Assembly (NCBI RefSeq): GCF_000374105.1 | Contig: NZ_KB893650.1 | Location: 986,862-1,050,861, forward strand | Direction of reading: 5' to 3' | DNA length: 64,000 bases | Source: Kangiella aquimarina DSM 16071 | GTDB taxonomy: Bacteria > Pseudomonadota > Gammaproteobacteria > Enterobacterales > Kangiellaceae | In this document: positions 44,811 to 55,229 of the stretch, piece after piece | Layout of the letters: each line of letters begins with the position of its first letter | How positions within the stretch are numbered: position 1 is the stretch's first letter | Notes under the pieces: model-generated | Seen by the model: only the letters and a program-made list of their open reading frames with translations | Database searches by the model: none | Told to the model about the DNA's origin: nothing | Position numbers and translations under genes: made by a program

Positions 44811-47159
44811 ATGACAAAGAATAAATTAGAATCAATCGTCTCAAAGGTCTTTTTTTCGAAAAGAGCACTATGGATAAGCCTGTTTGCAGTATTTACTGCC
44901 GTAATGGTTTATTTTGTTACCCAGTTGCGTGTGGATGCGAGTTTTGAGAAAAATATTCCACTTAAGCATGAATACATGCAGACCTATATTGAGTATCAGG
45001 ATCAGTTCGGTGGCGCCAACAGAGTGTTGGTTGCTCTTGAAGATACCAGTGGTAATATTTTTAACGCGAGTTTCTTCGAAGCATTAAAAGAAACAACCAA
45101 TCGCGTGGCGGGTATTGCAGGAGTTAATCAGCCACAGGTTGAATCTTTATTTACACCTAACACCCGTTATATTGAGGCCAGCGAGCAAGGTTTAGAAGGT
45201 GGTCCCGTTATTCCTGCACGCTTCGATGGCTCGGAAAGAGCATTAAAGCAGGTTGAAGAGAATATTCTTAAGGCTGGAATTGTTGGGCGTCTGGTCTCAA
45301 ATGAATTTGAGTCAGCAATGGTTTCTGCTCAATTACTTTCAGAATATAACCCGACGGATGTTGAAGTAACCGGTGAAAATGGCGAGCAGATGGTGCAAAC
45401 CGACTTTGTCCGTGTCGCCCATGATCTTGAAAAGATAAGAACTGATATAGAAGCAAAGTACCCCAATGTGGAAGTACACATTATTGGGTTCTCTAAAATG
45501 ATCGGTGACGTCAGTGATGCAGCAGGTGGAGTAATTGTCTTCTTCTTGATTGCATTGGCCATCACTGCACTGCTTGTATATTGGTACTCTCGTTCTATTA
45601 AGCTTACTGCACTGCCAATATTAACCTCCATTATTGCTGTTGTCTGGCAGCTGGGATTATTGACTGCCCTTGGTTATGGCATTGACCCAATGTCAATCCT
45701 GGTGCCATTCTTGATTTTCGCCATCGGCGTCAGTCATGGAGTGCAGATGATCAATGGAGTTCAGCATAACGTAGCCCATGGCATGAAAACCTATAATGCA
45801 GCTATCGCAGCCTGTGCAGCTCTGATTGTACCGGGTGGTATCGCATTGCTGAGTGATACAGTAGGTTTCCTGACTTTACAATTGATTGAAATTGATATCA
45901 TTCGTGAATTGGCGGTTACTGCCAGTATCGGTGTTGCTGTTCTGATTCTGACTAACTTATTGCTACTACCGCTATTACTTTCTTATACCCATTTCTCCGA
46001 TAAGTTCGTTCAGAGTGTTCGCGATCGTGAACATGCCCGTGAGAAGTGGTGGAAGAAAATTGCTGGCTTTGCCCGTAAGCCTGCATCAACCATTATAATA
46101 ATTGTGAGTCTTTTATTGGGTATTATTGGTTACTGGCAATCGCTTAATATGAAAGTCGGTGATCTCCAGTCTGGTGCACCTGCATTAAGACAGGATTCCA
46201 CTTATAACCTTGATAACAAATATATTACCGATACCTACGCGATTGGTACTGATGTGATATATGTGTTGGCTAAAACCAAGACTGATGGCTGTACCTACTA
46301 TGACATCATGAATAACATTGATCAGTTCCAGTGGGAAATGAACAATGTAAAAGGTGTTCAATCGACTATCAGCCTCCCCCAAGTAGCCAAAGTTGTTAAT
46401 GGCATGCTAAGCGAGGGCAATCTCAAGTGGAAGATGTTACCTAAGGATGAAGCTGTTCTTGTTCAGTCCATTAGCCGTGTTGAAACCAGCACAGGTCTTC
46501 TGAACTCTGATTGTAGCGTCATGCCGGTAATGATTTTCCTTGATGATCATAAAGCAGAAACCATCGAGCGACTGGTTTCAGCAGTAAAAGACTTCCGTGC
46601 CAATAAAGCACATGAGGAAGTGGAGTATTTGCTGGCAACTGGCCCAGTCGGCGTTATGGCTGCTACTAATGAGGCAGTTTCAGCGGCGCAAATACCAATG
46701 ATGATCTGGGTATATCTGGCAGTGACTTTATTGTGCTTAATTAGCTTCCGTTCGGTGCGTGGCACTATCTGCGTTATATTGCCATTGGTAGTAGTGTCAT
46801 TCCTGGCACAGGCGCTGATGACCTGGCTGCAGATAGGTTTGACCGTTGCAACATTACCAGTGATTGCACTTGGCGTAGGTATTGGTGTTGACTATGGCAT
46901 TTACATATTTTCAAGAATGGTTGGCTTTATCCGTTCCGGTATGAGTGTAGCTGATGCCTATTTTGAAACACTCAAGTTAACCGGTAATGCGGTACTATTT
47001 ACTGGCTTGACTCTTGCTATCGGCGTTAGCACCTGGTTGATGTCCGCACTGCAATTCCAGGCAGATATGGGAATTATGCTGACCTTTATGTTCCTGGTGA
47101 ACATGTTAGGTGCAATCATACTACTACCTGCGTTGGCGGCACTGCTATATCGTCGCTGA
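44811..47159 (+). CDS. RND/MMPL-family transporter
   Basis: A 782-aa inner-membrane transporter with about 12 helices in two halves. Each half has a periplasmic loop after the first helix and an SSD-like block: GGVIVFFLIALAITALLVYW in the first, and PVIALGVGIGVDYGIYIFSR in the second, the latter with proton-relay acidic residues. It is the motor of the DUF1302-DUF1329-YCF48 group. Substrate is unknown; lipids or hydrophobic compounds are likely. Confidence 0.9.
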   Translation: MTKNKLESIVSKVFFSKRALWISLFAVFTAVMVYFVTQLRVDASFEKNIPLKHEYMQTYIEYQDQFGGANRVLVALEDTSGNIFNASFFEALKETTNRVAGIAGVNQPQVESLFTPNTRYIEASEQGLEGGPVIPARFDGSERALKQVEENILKAGIVGRLVSNEFESAMVSAQLLSEYNPTDVEVTGENGEQMVQTDFVRVAHDLEKIRTDIEAKYPNVEVHIIGFSKMIGDVSDAAGGVIVFFLIALAITALLVYWYSRSIKLTALPILTSIIAVVWQLGLLTALGYGIDPMSILVPFLIFAIGVSHGVQMINGVQHNVAHGMKTYNAAIAACAALIVPGGIALLSDTVGFLTLQLIEIDIIRELAVTASIGVAVLILTNLLLLPLLLSYTHFSDKFVQSVRDREHAREKWWKKIAGFARKPASTIIIIVSLLLGIIGYWQSLNMKVGDLQSGAPALRQDSTYNLDNKYITDTYAIGTDVIYVLAKTKTDGCTYYDIMNNIDQFQWEMNNVKGVQSTISLPQVAKVVNGMLSEGNLKWKMLPKDEAVLVQSISRVETSTGLLNSDCSVMPVMIFLDDHKAETIERLVSAVKDFRANKAHEEVEYLLATGPVGVMAATNEAVSAAQIPMMIWVYLAVTLLCLISFRSVRGTICVILPLVVVSFLAQALMTWLQIGLTVATLPVIALGVGIGVDYGIYIFSRMVGFIRSGMSVADAYFETLKLTGNAVLFTGLTLAIGVSTWLMSALQFQADMGIMLTFMFLVNMLGAIILLPALAALLYRR

Positions 47160-47203
47160 TTAAAAATTAGTATTCGCGCCAACAGCGCGTACCAGTTAGA
47201 AAT

Positions 47204-47237
47204 AATGGCATCTAAAGTGAAATTTAGGTGCCATTTT
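47204..47237 (+). terminator. Terminator after the MMPL gene
   Basis: AATGGCATCTAAA (47204-47216) pairs with TTTAGGTGCCATT (47223-47235), one T-G pair, loop GTGAAA, with a short T-run. Confidence 0.7.
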
Positions 47238-47312
47238 GCTTTCAAATGGCCTAGAATTGACACAATTTATTTTTGATTTTCTTCACCCAATTAAGCGGTT
47301 TTGGAAAGGACA

Positions 47313-50300
47313 ATGGTCGGTTCAAACACTTCTTCCAAGTTGCTAAATGATGTTAAGCAACTAATCGAACAAAAAGCATCAAAACGTCAATCTGAGCTCG
47401 TTAAACAATTCGCTGAAATCATCTACAGCAGTGTCGCTGAAGATGAATTTATCGAGCGTACTCCTGAGCAAATCTTTAATTCAATATACAGCCTGTGGCA
47501 ATTTATTCAGGACTTTGATGGGACTTGCAAGTTGCGTGTGCATAACCCAACAAGTGATAAAAATGGTTGGAGAAATAAACATACCATTATTGAGTTAAAT
47601 CATGCGGATATGCCATTCCTGGTTGATTCAATTCGCATGGAGCTAAACCGTCATGGAATTGATGTGCATTTACACATCCATGTTCCCATACAGGTGGCCC
47701 GTGATAAAAACGGCAAAGTTAAATCGGTCAATTTATGTGTCGATGATGAGTGCGAAAAGAACAAGAACATTGAAACGCCAATGTATATTGAAATTGATAA
47801 GCAACTCGACGAAGACACCATAAAGCAGATAGAAGCTGACTTGTTACGTATTTTAGGCGACGTTAGAGCAACAGTACGTGACTGGCATCCGATGCGCGAT
47901 AAGCTTGCCAGTATCATTAATGAGCTTGAGTCGACGCCACCTCCTTTGCGTAAAGATAGAATTGAAGAGGCGCTTGATTTCCTTCGCTGGGTCAAAGCTA
48001 ATCACTTCGTATTCATGGGCTCGCTCACTTATGATTTGAAAAAATCAAAAGATGATTTGTTATTAAAGCCGGTAAAAGGCAGTGGGCTTGGTACTTTGGC
48101 CGAGCCTGCCAAGCAAAAAGCCTACAGCTTGTCGGAGTCACCAAAAGGTGCTCAGAAGCTGGCTCTATCTAATGAACATATATTAGTCCTTACTAAAACC
48201 AGTACGGTCTCTTCAGTACATCGTCCGAGCCATATTGACTACATCGGTGTTAAGCGATTTAACAAGGACGGAGAAGTTATCGGTGAATACCGCTTCTTCG
48301 GTCTCTTTACTTCTGCAGCCTACAACATGGATCCGCAGTTTATTCCGGTTCTGCGTAAGAAGATTCATAACGTTCTAGCTGAGTCAGGACTCAAGCAGGG
48401 CGGTCATGACTATAAAGCCTTGAAGAATATTCTGGAAACCTATCCAAGAGATGAGTTATTCCAGATCCCTACCTTAAAGTTGTTGAATGTTGCGATGGGT
48501 ATTCTGCACATTCAGGAACGCCGCCAGGTTAGAGCCTTTGTTCGTCGCGATCCATTTGGTCGTTATTTCTCCGTGCTGTGCTTTGTTCCTAGAGACACCT
48601 ACAACACCAAGGTTCGTTTGCGTATGACAGAGATTCTGTCAGAAACTTTTGGCAGTAAGGGTGAAATTGAATTTAATACTCACTTCTCTGAATCAAATCT
48701 AGTTCGTACTCATTTCCGTGTACCAGTTGAAAACGCTGAAGCGATTGACTATGACCTGACAAAGCTACAGGCTGATTTACAGGAAGCGGCATTGAGCTGG
48801 GAGGATGTGTTGGTTGATACCATTGCACATCTCTATGAGCCGACAGAAGCAACCAAGTTACAGAAGAAATACGCCAACGCCTTCTCGCCCGGCTATCAGA
48901 ATCAACAGAGCGTGCTGTCAGCCATCGCGGATATTAAGCATATTGAGCGTCTAAGCGAAGAGCGTCCATTTGATATGCTGCTGTATAAAAAGCAGATTGA
49001 GGGTGGTTTATTACGTTTTAAGTTATTTAACCGTGAGCAACCCATTCCTCTATCCGAAGTATTGCCCTTGCTAGAGAATATGGGGCTGATCGTAATTGAT
49101 GAAACGCCTTATAAAATATCCTCCGAAGCGCTGGGAACCATGTGGATCATGGATTTCAGTGTGCGTTATGACAATGATATTGATGTTGACTCAATTCGCG
49201 ATAAGTTCCAGGAAGCATTTGCTAAGGCTTGGACAAATCAGGCGGAAAAAGATGGCTTCAATCGCTTAATCATTGCAACAGGTCTGGACTGGCGTCAGGT
49301 TGCCATGCTTCGTGCGTACGCTAAGTATATGTGGCAGATTGGCTTCACCTTTAGCCAGACTTATATCGAACAGACATTGTCGCAATATTCTGAAATTGCT
49401 CATGGTCTGGTTGAGCTCTTTGAGCATCGATTTAACCCTCAACAAGAGTTTAATGAGCGCAAGTACAATACTCTAAAACGTGATCTGAAGAAGAAATTCG
49501 AGCAGGTAAGTAATCTTGATCAGGACAAAATCGTCAATAAATATCTGGAAGTCATTGACGCGACATTGCGTACTAATTTCTACCAGCAAGCTGAAGATGG
49601 CAAAGATAAGAGCTACATTTCCTTCAAATTAAAGCCATCAATGATTACCGGAATTCCAAAACCGGTTCCAATGTTCGAGATATTTGTGTATTCGCCACGT
49701 GTTGAGGGTGTTCACTTGCGTGGCGGTAAAGTAGCTCGTGGTGGTTTACGCTGGTCGGATCGTCGTGAAGACTTCCGTACTGAAGTTTTGGGTCTGGTTA
49801 AGGCTCAGCAGGTTAAAAACTCTGTCATTGTTCCAGTTGGTGCTAAAGGTGGTTTTGTCTGCAAGCAATTGCCAACTACGGGTGGTCGTGATGCATTCTT
49901 TGCTGAAGGTGTAGAATGTTATAAAACCTTTATTCGCGCATTGTTGGATATTACAGATAACTATGTTGCCGATAAGCTGGTTCATCCTAAAGATGTTGTA
50001 ATTCATGATGAACCCGATCCGTATCTGGTTGTTGCAGCAGATAAAGGGACTGCGACTTTCTCGGATATCGCCAACGGTATTTCGCTTGAATATGGCCATT
50101 GGTTAGGTGATGCCTTTGCTTCTGGCGGTAGTAATGGCTATGACCATAAGGCTATGGGTATTACTGCGAAAGGTGCCTGGGAGTCAGTTAAACGCCACTT
50201 CCGCGAAATGGGCATCAATTGTCAGAGCGAAGACTTTACGGTCGTGGGCTGTGGTGACATGTCTGGTGACGTATTTGGTAACGGTATGCTGCTTTCAAAG

Positions 50301-52151
50301 CACATTCGTCTGCAGGTCGCCTTTAACCACATGCACGTTTTCGTCGACCCTAATCCGGATTCCGCAGCTTCTTATAAAGAACGTGAGCGTTTATTTAAGT
50401 TGCCACGTTCGGGTTGGAATGATTACAACGCATCATTAATTTCTAAAGGCGGTGGCGTATTTGAACGTAGTGCCAAGTCGATTACCTTAACCCCTGAAAT
50501 TCAGGAAATGCTGGGTGTTAAGGCTAAGGCATTATCACCGAATGAGTTTATCAATGCTGCCTTGAAAATGAAGGTCGACTTGTTCTGGAACGGTGGTATC
50601 GGTACTTACGTTAAATCCTCAAAAGAAACTCATGCTGACGTGGGTGACCGCGCGAATGATAGTGTTCGTGTTAATGGTAATGAGGTAAAAGCTCGCGTTA
50701 TAGGTGAGGGCGGTAACTTGGGTTGTACCCAGCTCGGTAGAATTGAGTATATGCTCAATGGGGGGCGTGCTAATACTGACTTTATTGATAACGCCGGCGG
50801 TGTCAATTGTTCGGACAATGAGGTCAACATTAAGATCCTACTTAATGGCATCATGGCTGAGCACAATATGACCGAGAAGCAGCGTAATACGCTGTTGGCT
50901 AAAATGACTGATGAAGTATCGCATATTGTAATCGAAGATAACTATCGTCAAATTCAGTCTATCAGTATCACTGAGTCGCGTGCCCCTAGCATGGTTAAAG
51001 AACATATGCGCTTCATCCATGGTCTGGAAAAAGATGTTCAGCTTGACCGAGAGCTTGAATATTTACCAACCGATGAAGAAATGCTGGAGCGTGAATCTAA
51101 AGGTCAGGGCTTAACCCGTGCTGAACTGTCTGTGTTGTTAGCCTATGGCAAAATGCAGCTTAAGGATTCATTACGCATTCCAGAGGTGACTGACGAAAAG
51201 TATTTTGAACGTTATCTGGTTGAGTATTTTCCTAAACCGCTACGTGCCAAATATGCTGAAGTGATGGCCAAGCACCCGCTACGTGATGAAATTATTGCGA
51301 TGAGCGTAGCTAATGAAATGGTCAACCTGATGGGAACTAACTTTGCATTCCGAGTGATTGATGAGGTTGGTGCCAATATTGGTGAAGTGGCGCAATGTTA
51401 TGCCATGGCCAAAGAAACCTTTGGTATGCAAGGACTCTGGGACAGTATCGAAGAGCTGGATAATAAAGTACCGGCTAATGTACAGATTCAGATGATGTTC
51501 CAGGCGCGTCGTATTGTACGTCGTGCAACTCGCTGGTTCGTGCGTAACCGTCGCAAAGATCAGTCCATTGCTGAAGTCGTCAGTTACTTCCGTGATGGCG
51601 TGGTTGAATTACAGCGCAATGTGCATAAAACATTGGAAGCCAAAGAAGCTCAGGGCATCGAGAAAGATGCACAACAATTGATTGCGCAAGGTGTACCGGA
51701 GAAGCTTGCTCGTCAGGTTTCATTACTGAGCACCATGTTCTCGGCAATGGATATTATTGAGCTGGCGAAGCAGTATGATTTGCCTATTCTGTTGGTGGCG
51801 GAGGTTTACTACAAACTGGGCGCGGAAATCAATCTGCACTGGTTCCTGACTCAAATCATCGCGCAACCTGTTCTCAATCATTGGCAGGCCTTCGCTCGTG
51901 CCGCATTCCGCGAAGAGCTGGATTACCAGCAGCGTAACTTGATTGAAGCGGTACTGCCTTTGACCAATAAGTACAAATCTGCGGATACGCGTATCAAGCA
52001 CTTCCTGGCTGATCATGATGATTTACTGTCACGTTGGCGTGAAATGGTGGCTGACTTCAGGCAAACCAGCACCCATGAGTTCTCCAAGTTCTCAGTGGCG
52101 CTTCGCGAGTTGCAGATTCTGGTGCAACGTAGCCATCGCCTGATCAAGTGA
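47313..52151 (+). CDS. gdhB: NAD-specific glutamate dehydrogenase, large type
   Basis: A 1612-aa enzyme that deaminates glutamate to 2-oxoglutarate. Size and sequence match the ~180-kDa class: N-terminal ACT-like regions with HADMPFLVDSIRMELNRHGI, and the catalytic core with GGLRWSDRREDFRTEV, KNSVIVPVGAKGGFV, GDMSGDVFGNGML and GEGGNLGCTQLGR. ATG 47313 follows GGAAAGGA; an in-frame TTG four codons upstream (47301) lies inside that ribosome site. Monocistronic, between terminators. Confidence 0.97.
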   Translation: MVGSNTSSKLLNDVKQLIEQKASKRQSELVKQFAEIIYSSVAEDEFIERTPEQIFNSIYSLWQFIQDFDGTCKLRVHNPTSDKNGWRNKHTIIELNHADMPFLVDSIRMELNRHGIDVHLHIHVPIQVARDKNGKVKSVNLCVDDECEKNKNIETPMYIEIDKQLDEDTIKQIEADLLRILGDVRATVRDWHPMRDKLASIINELESTPPPLRKDRIEEALDFLRWVKANHFVFMGSLTYDLKKSKDDLLLKPVKGSGLGTLAEPAKQKAYSLSESPKGAQKLALSNEHILVLTKTSTVSSVHRPSHIDYIGVKRFNKDGEVIGEYRFFGLFTSAAYNMDPQFIPVLRKKIHNVLAESGLKQGGHDYKALKNILETYPRDELFQIPTLKLLNVAMGILHIQERRQVRAFVRRDPFGRYFSVLCFVPRDTYNTKVRLRMTEILSETFGSKGEIEFNTHFSESNLVRTHFRVPVENAEAIDYDLTKLQADLQEAALSWEDVLVDTIAHLYEPTEATKLQKKYANAFSPGYQNQQSVLSAIADIKHIERLSEERPFDMLLYKKQIEGGLLRFKLFNREQPIPLSEVLPLLENMGLIVIDETPYKISSEALGTMWIMDFSVRYDNDIDVDSIRDKFQEAFAKAWTNQAEKDGFNRLIIATGLDWRQVAMLRAYAKYMWQIGFTFSQTYIEQTLSQYSEIAHGLVELFEHRFNPQQEFNERKYNTLKRDLKKKFEQVSNLDQDKIVNKYLEVIDATLRTNFYQQAEDGKDKSYISFKLKPSMITGIPKPVPMFEIFVYSPRVEGVHLRGGKVARGGLRWSDRREDFRTEVLGLVKAQQVKNSVIVPVGAKGGFVCKQLPTTGGRDAFFAEGVECYKTFIRALLDITDNYVADKLVHPKDVVIHDEPDPYLVVAADKGTATFSDIANGISLEYGHWLGDAFASGGSNGYDHKAMGITAKGAWESVKRHFREMGINCQSEDFTVVGCGDMSGDVFGNGMLLSKHIRLQVAFNHMHVFVDPNPDSAASYKERERLFKLPRSGWNDYNASLISKGGGVFERSAKSITLTPEIQEMLGVKAKALSPNEFINAALKMKVDLFWNGGIGTYVKSSKETHADVGDRANDSVRVNGNEVKARVIGEGGNLGCTQLGRIEYMLNGGRANTDFIDNAGGVNCSDNEVNIKILLNGIMAEHNMTEKQRNTLLAKMTDEVSHIVIEDNYRQIQSISITESRAPSMVKEHMRFIHGLEKDVQLDRELEYLPTDEEMLERESKGQGLTRAELSVLLAYGKMQLKDSLRIPEVTDEKYFERYLVEYFPKPLRAKYAEVMAKHPLRDEIIAMSVANEMVNLMGTNFAFRVIDEVGANIGEVAQCYAMAKETFGMQGLWDSIEELDNKVPANVQIQMMFQARRIVRRATRWFVRNRRKDQSIAEVVSYFRDGVVELQRNVHKTLEAKEAQGIEKDAQQLIAQGVPEKLARQVSLLSTMFSAMDIIELAKQYDLPILLVAEVYYKLGAEINLHWFLTQIIAQPVLNHWQAFARAAFREELDYQQRNLIEAVLPLTNKYKSADTRIKHFLADHDDLLSRWREMVADFRQTSTHEFSKFSVALRELQILVQRSHRLIK

Positions 52152-52172
52152 TGATAATAATTTAAACTTCTA

Positions 52173-52200
52173 AATACCCAGCCTGGCTGGGTATTTTTTT
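52173..52200 (+). terminator. Terminator of the glutamate dehydrogenase gene
   Basis: AATACCCAGC-CTG-GCTGGGTATT, a 10-bp perfect stem followed by a run of Ts, 21 bp after the stop. Confidence 0.92.
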
Positions 52201-52333
52201 AACTGCAGAAAGGGTAAAAGTCTATTTCAATAACTTAAGAGAGTCATTGCCATAATTCGCCATAATTGGATCATATGGCTTTCAGAATTGGGTGGTGTAA
52301 TGGAATCGTCAAATAAACAAAGAGGAAAAAGCC

Positions 52334-52576
52334 ATGTGTACATTAGTATTATCAGAAGAGCTTAAAGAACCAGCCCGTTTTGCCAAGGAATTTGAGGCCT
52401 TTTGGAATTATCAGTCAAAAGATAAAGAAACCTATACTAAACAAGAGCCAATTGATCAGCAGCAAATCAATGATGTGCTCAAAGAGGAAGCCCAGCTTGA
52501 CGATAGTTTAGTGATTGCCGAAAGACGTCAGGACAGAAGTTTTCTTGATATGGTGAAGTATCAGCACCAGCCATAG
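52334..52576 (+). CDS. Hypothetical protein (80 aa)
   Basis: A small acidic, glutamine-rich soluble protein beginning MCTLVLSEELKEPARFAKEF; ends ERRQDRSFLDMVKYQHQP. GAGGAAAAAGCC precedes the ATG. Family not recognised. It stands alone between the glutamate dehydrogenase gene and a convergent SDR gene. Confidence 0.65.
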   Translation: MCTLVLSEELKEPARFAKEFEAFWNYQSKDKETYTKQEPIDQQQINDVLKEEAQLDDSLVIAERRQDRSFLDMVKYQHQP

Positions 52577-52605
52577 ATGACTATTTTTGCTGGTGCTGAT
52601 CGGCA

Positions 52606-53364
52606 TTACTGTAGTCGGGCCGCTGCGTCCAGGCGAATAGTTGAGCCATTAAGGTATTGATTCTCAACTACTTGCTGCACTGTTAAAGCAAACTCTGAAG
52701 GTTTGCCAAAACGCGAAGGGTTAGGGATTCCGGCTGCAATCTGTTCGCAGATTTCAGGAGTGATTTTTTCCATCATTGGAGTTTCAAAAACGCCTGGGGC
52801 GATTGCCATAACACGCACGTTGATGCGGGCAAACTCTCGAGCTAATGGTAACACCATACCCACGATTGCAGATTTAGTTGCAGAATAAGCCGTTTGACCG
52901 ATCTGCCCCTCATAGGCTGCGATTGAAGCTGTATGGATAATGACACCACGTTCGCCATCCACCGGCTCATTATTCTGCATGTGGCGTGATGCCGCACGGG
53001 TCAGAAGAAATGTGCCAATCAGGTTGATGTTGACGACGTTCTGGAAGTATTCAGCTGGCATTGGCCCCTTTTTACTGTGAATAAGACCTGCGCCTAAAAC
53101 GCCTGCACAACCTACTGCAAGATTGATACCACCCATAAATTCAGCAGCTTTGTCGGCTGCTGACTCTACATCATTTTCATTGCTGATGTCTGTCTTGATG
53201 AATAGAGCGTTTTGACCAAGGTCGCTTGCTGCTTTCTGACCTTGTTCTTCATTGATGTCGAGCAAGACGACTTTTCCGCCCTGTTCAATAATATTTTTAG
53301 CTGTAGCAAAGCCCAGACCAGAAGCTCCACCACTAATAATGGCTTTCGATTGATTGAGTTGCAT
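52606..53364 (-). CDS. Short-chain dehydrogenase/reductase
   Basis: A 252-aa Rossmann oxidoreductase. Cofactor loop SGGASGLGFATA, acidic Asp in VVLLDINEE that favours NAD, NVNLIGTFLLTRAA, catalytic Ser in IIHTASIAAYEG and YSATKSAIVG (Tyr and Lys). It most resembles type II 3-hydroxyacyl-CoA dehydrogenases (17-beta-HSD10-like), which fits the fatty-acid genes nearby but is not certain. ATG 53364 is chosen; the extra N-terminal residues of an earlier start (53430) precede the Rossmann fold. Confidence 0.88.
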   Translation of the reverse strand: MQLNQSKAIISGGASGLGFATAKNIIEQGGKVVLLDINEEQGQKAASDLGQNALFIKTDISNENDVESAADKAAEFMGGINLAVGCAGVLGAGLIHSKKGPMPAEYFQNVVNINLIGTFLLTRAASRHMQNNEPVDGERGVIIHTASIAAYEGQIGQTAYSATKSAIVGMVLPLAREFARINVRVMAIAPGVFETPMMEKITPEICEQIAAGIPNPSRFGKPSEFALTVQQVVENQYLNGSTIRLDAAARLQ

Positions 53365-53472
53365 AAATGTTATCTCATGACCAAAAGAGGGCATTGTATC
53401 AACAGTCGACCGGAGTGCCAATGATGGCACAGAGCCGGTCGGTTAATTAGAGAATTATGCGGTGATTAACTG

Positions 53473-55203
53473 CTACGAATACAGTTTAGGTAATCCTTGC
53501 TGACCCTTATCAGAGGAGGGCTTTGGCAAATGCTGAAGTGCATTGGCCAGCTCTTGACCTTGCCAGGGCCGTTCTCGACTCGGTGAATAAAGCGAAGCCT
53601 GTAAGTGCTCCAGTTGTTGTGCCAGTTCTGTATTTTTAACCATTTGTTTAAGCTGGTTTAGGTTCTGGATGTGCTTTAAGTGTGGTTGACTGCGACACCA
53701 TTGAAGCAGCAGTTGATGTGCAGTTTTTGCATCATTCGTTTTACAGGCACGTTCAATGTCGGCAAGGCTTGCTTTGAAGTTCTGATCCAGCTGGTTCGAA
53801 GAAGATGTCATGGTCTTGTAGTCAACGCCATAGTGTTTGGGTTTAGTAAACCTCCAAAGAATCAGTGTAAGCAACCAAAGAGCAGCCAGTATGATGCTGA
53901 TAATTTGCCAGATATTTAAAGTTTCTTCAGTTGACTGAATACCCCCAGGCTGAGCAGTTCCATTTTCGCTGACGTTCTGCTCATTGTTAGATTTATTGGA
54001 TATTACCGGTTGAGTTGATGCCGATTGAGTAGTTTGAGCTTGAGGTTTTACCTCAATGGTCATTGCCGGTAATACCGCATAGTCCTGTTTGTCTGTTACT
54101 GTGTTCCACCAGGGTATACGAACTTCAGGTATGGTCACTTGGCCAGATTGACTGGGTACTATTGCTAATTTTTCAATATGGTGACTGGTAACGCCAAGGC
54201 GGTTAATCAGCTGTTGGAATTCGGGAGTATCACGATAAATTTTGACGCCATCAACTTCAGGGAATGTAACATTCGGTAGTTGAGTTTGCAGCAGACCAGT
54301 GCCTTTAATCTTGAACTCTAATGTGGCAGGAGTGCCGACTTCAAAAGTTGGATTGCCCGGTAGCCAATTAGCTTCCAGCTTTACGTTGGTTGCTGGTAGC
54401 CAGGGCTCTTCGGCTGAGACAGGCTTCGGTTTTACAGTAACTTTGTATTGTGGTGTGCTTAGCGAGATAGGCTTGGTACGACTAAGCCCCCATGGGTTCG
54501 ATGACTGATTTTCATCCAGAATGGTTGCCGTGTAAGTCATCGGCTCAATCAGTAGCTCGCCACTTTGCTGAGGGAATATGGCAAACTGACGTTCAACTAC
54601 TCGATAACTGGTATTGCCCTGAACCATTTCAAAGGTTCTATCATCACCAAGTTGCTCAAGTACTGCTCCAGTTGCTTTAGGCAACGTCAAACTTTCGTGG
54701 CGGGTAACCACAGAACGATAAATTCTTACCGTCAGGATAAGCTGTTGCTGGACATAAACTTCTTCAAGATTAAGAGCCGCACGAAGTTTTACTTTAGCAG
54801 GGCTGTTGTCCTCTTTGAGCTCATCAATTGCGGGTAAAATTCGAATGGTAAAAGAATCAGCAGTTTCACTACCAAATTTTGTAGTGGGTACTGTATAGGT
54901 TCCAGCCTGTCTTGCGAGAAGTTTAACTTCCCAGCCCATTTCGCTATGAAACTTACCATCGATCATGGTGCTGTTGTTAAACTGTTGCAGGCTGAGTCGC
55001 TCCAGTTCTTCCGGAAGAAAATCAAGTGTCAGAGCATTGGCCAGGGTTGATGGGTTTTGTACAACTATCTTGAGTCGAAACGTTTCATTCTCGCGAACCT
55101 CTCCACGGTCCAGAAAATACTGAACCTTGGCTTCCAACACCTGAGTGAATAACAGGCCAATGACCAGTAGGCCATACATAGATATTTGTCTAAGCATTTG
55201 CAT
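53473..55203 (-). CDS. batD: BatD-family protein
   Basis: A 576-aa membrane protein, last gene of the Bat operon. Signal peptide/first helix MYGLLVIGLLFTQVLEA; then several Ig-like domains (VQYFLDRGEVRENETFRLKI at the start) in the periplasm; helix IWQIISIILAALWLLTLILW near 440; and a cytoplasmic tail. BatD acts with BatA/BatB in aerotolerance and envelope stress; the molecular role is unknown. The BatB/C gene ends 26 bp upstream. Confidence 0.9.
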   Translation of the reverse strand: MQMLRQISMYGLLVIGLLFTQVLEAKVQYFLDRGEVRENETFRLKIVVQNPSTLANALTLDFLPEELERLSLQQFNNSTMIDGKFHSEMGWEVKLLARQAGTYTVPTTKFGSETADSFTIRILPAIDELKEDNSPAKVKLRAALNLEEVYVQQQLILTVRIYRSVVTRHESLTLPKATGAVLEQLGDDRTFEMVQGNTSYRVVERQFAIFPQQSGELLIEPMTYTATILDENQSSNPWGLSRTKPISLSTPQYKVTVKPKPVSAEEPWLPATNVKLEANWLPGNPTFEVGTPATLEFKIKGTGLLQTQLPNVTFPEVDGVKIYRDTPEFQQLINRLGVTSHHIEKLAIVPSQSGQVTIPEVRIPWWNTVTDKQDYAVLPAMTIEVKPQAQTTQSASTQPVISNKSNNEQNVSENGTAQPGGIQSTEETLNIWQIISIILAALWLLTLILWRFTKPKHYGVDYKTMTSSSNQLDQNFKASLADIERACKTNDAKTAHQLLLQWCRSQPHLKHIQNLNQLKQMVKNTELAQQLEHLQASLYSPSRERPWQGQELANALQHLPKPSSDKGQQGLPKLYS

Positions 55204-55229
55204 CGTACATAAACCCGTTCAGATTGTGA

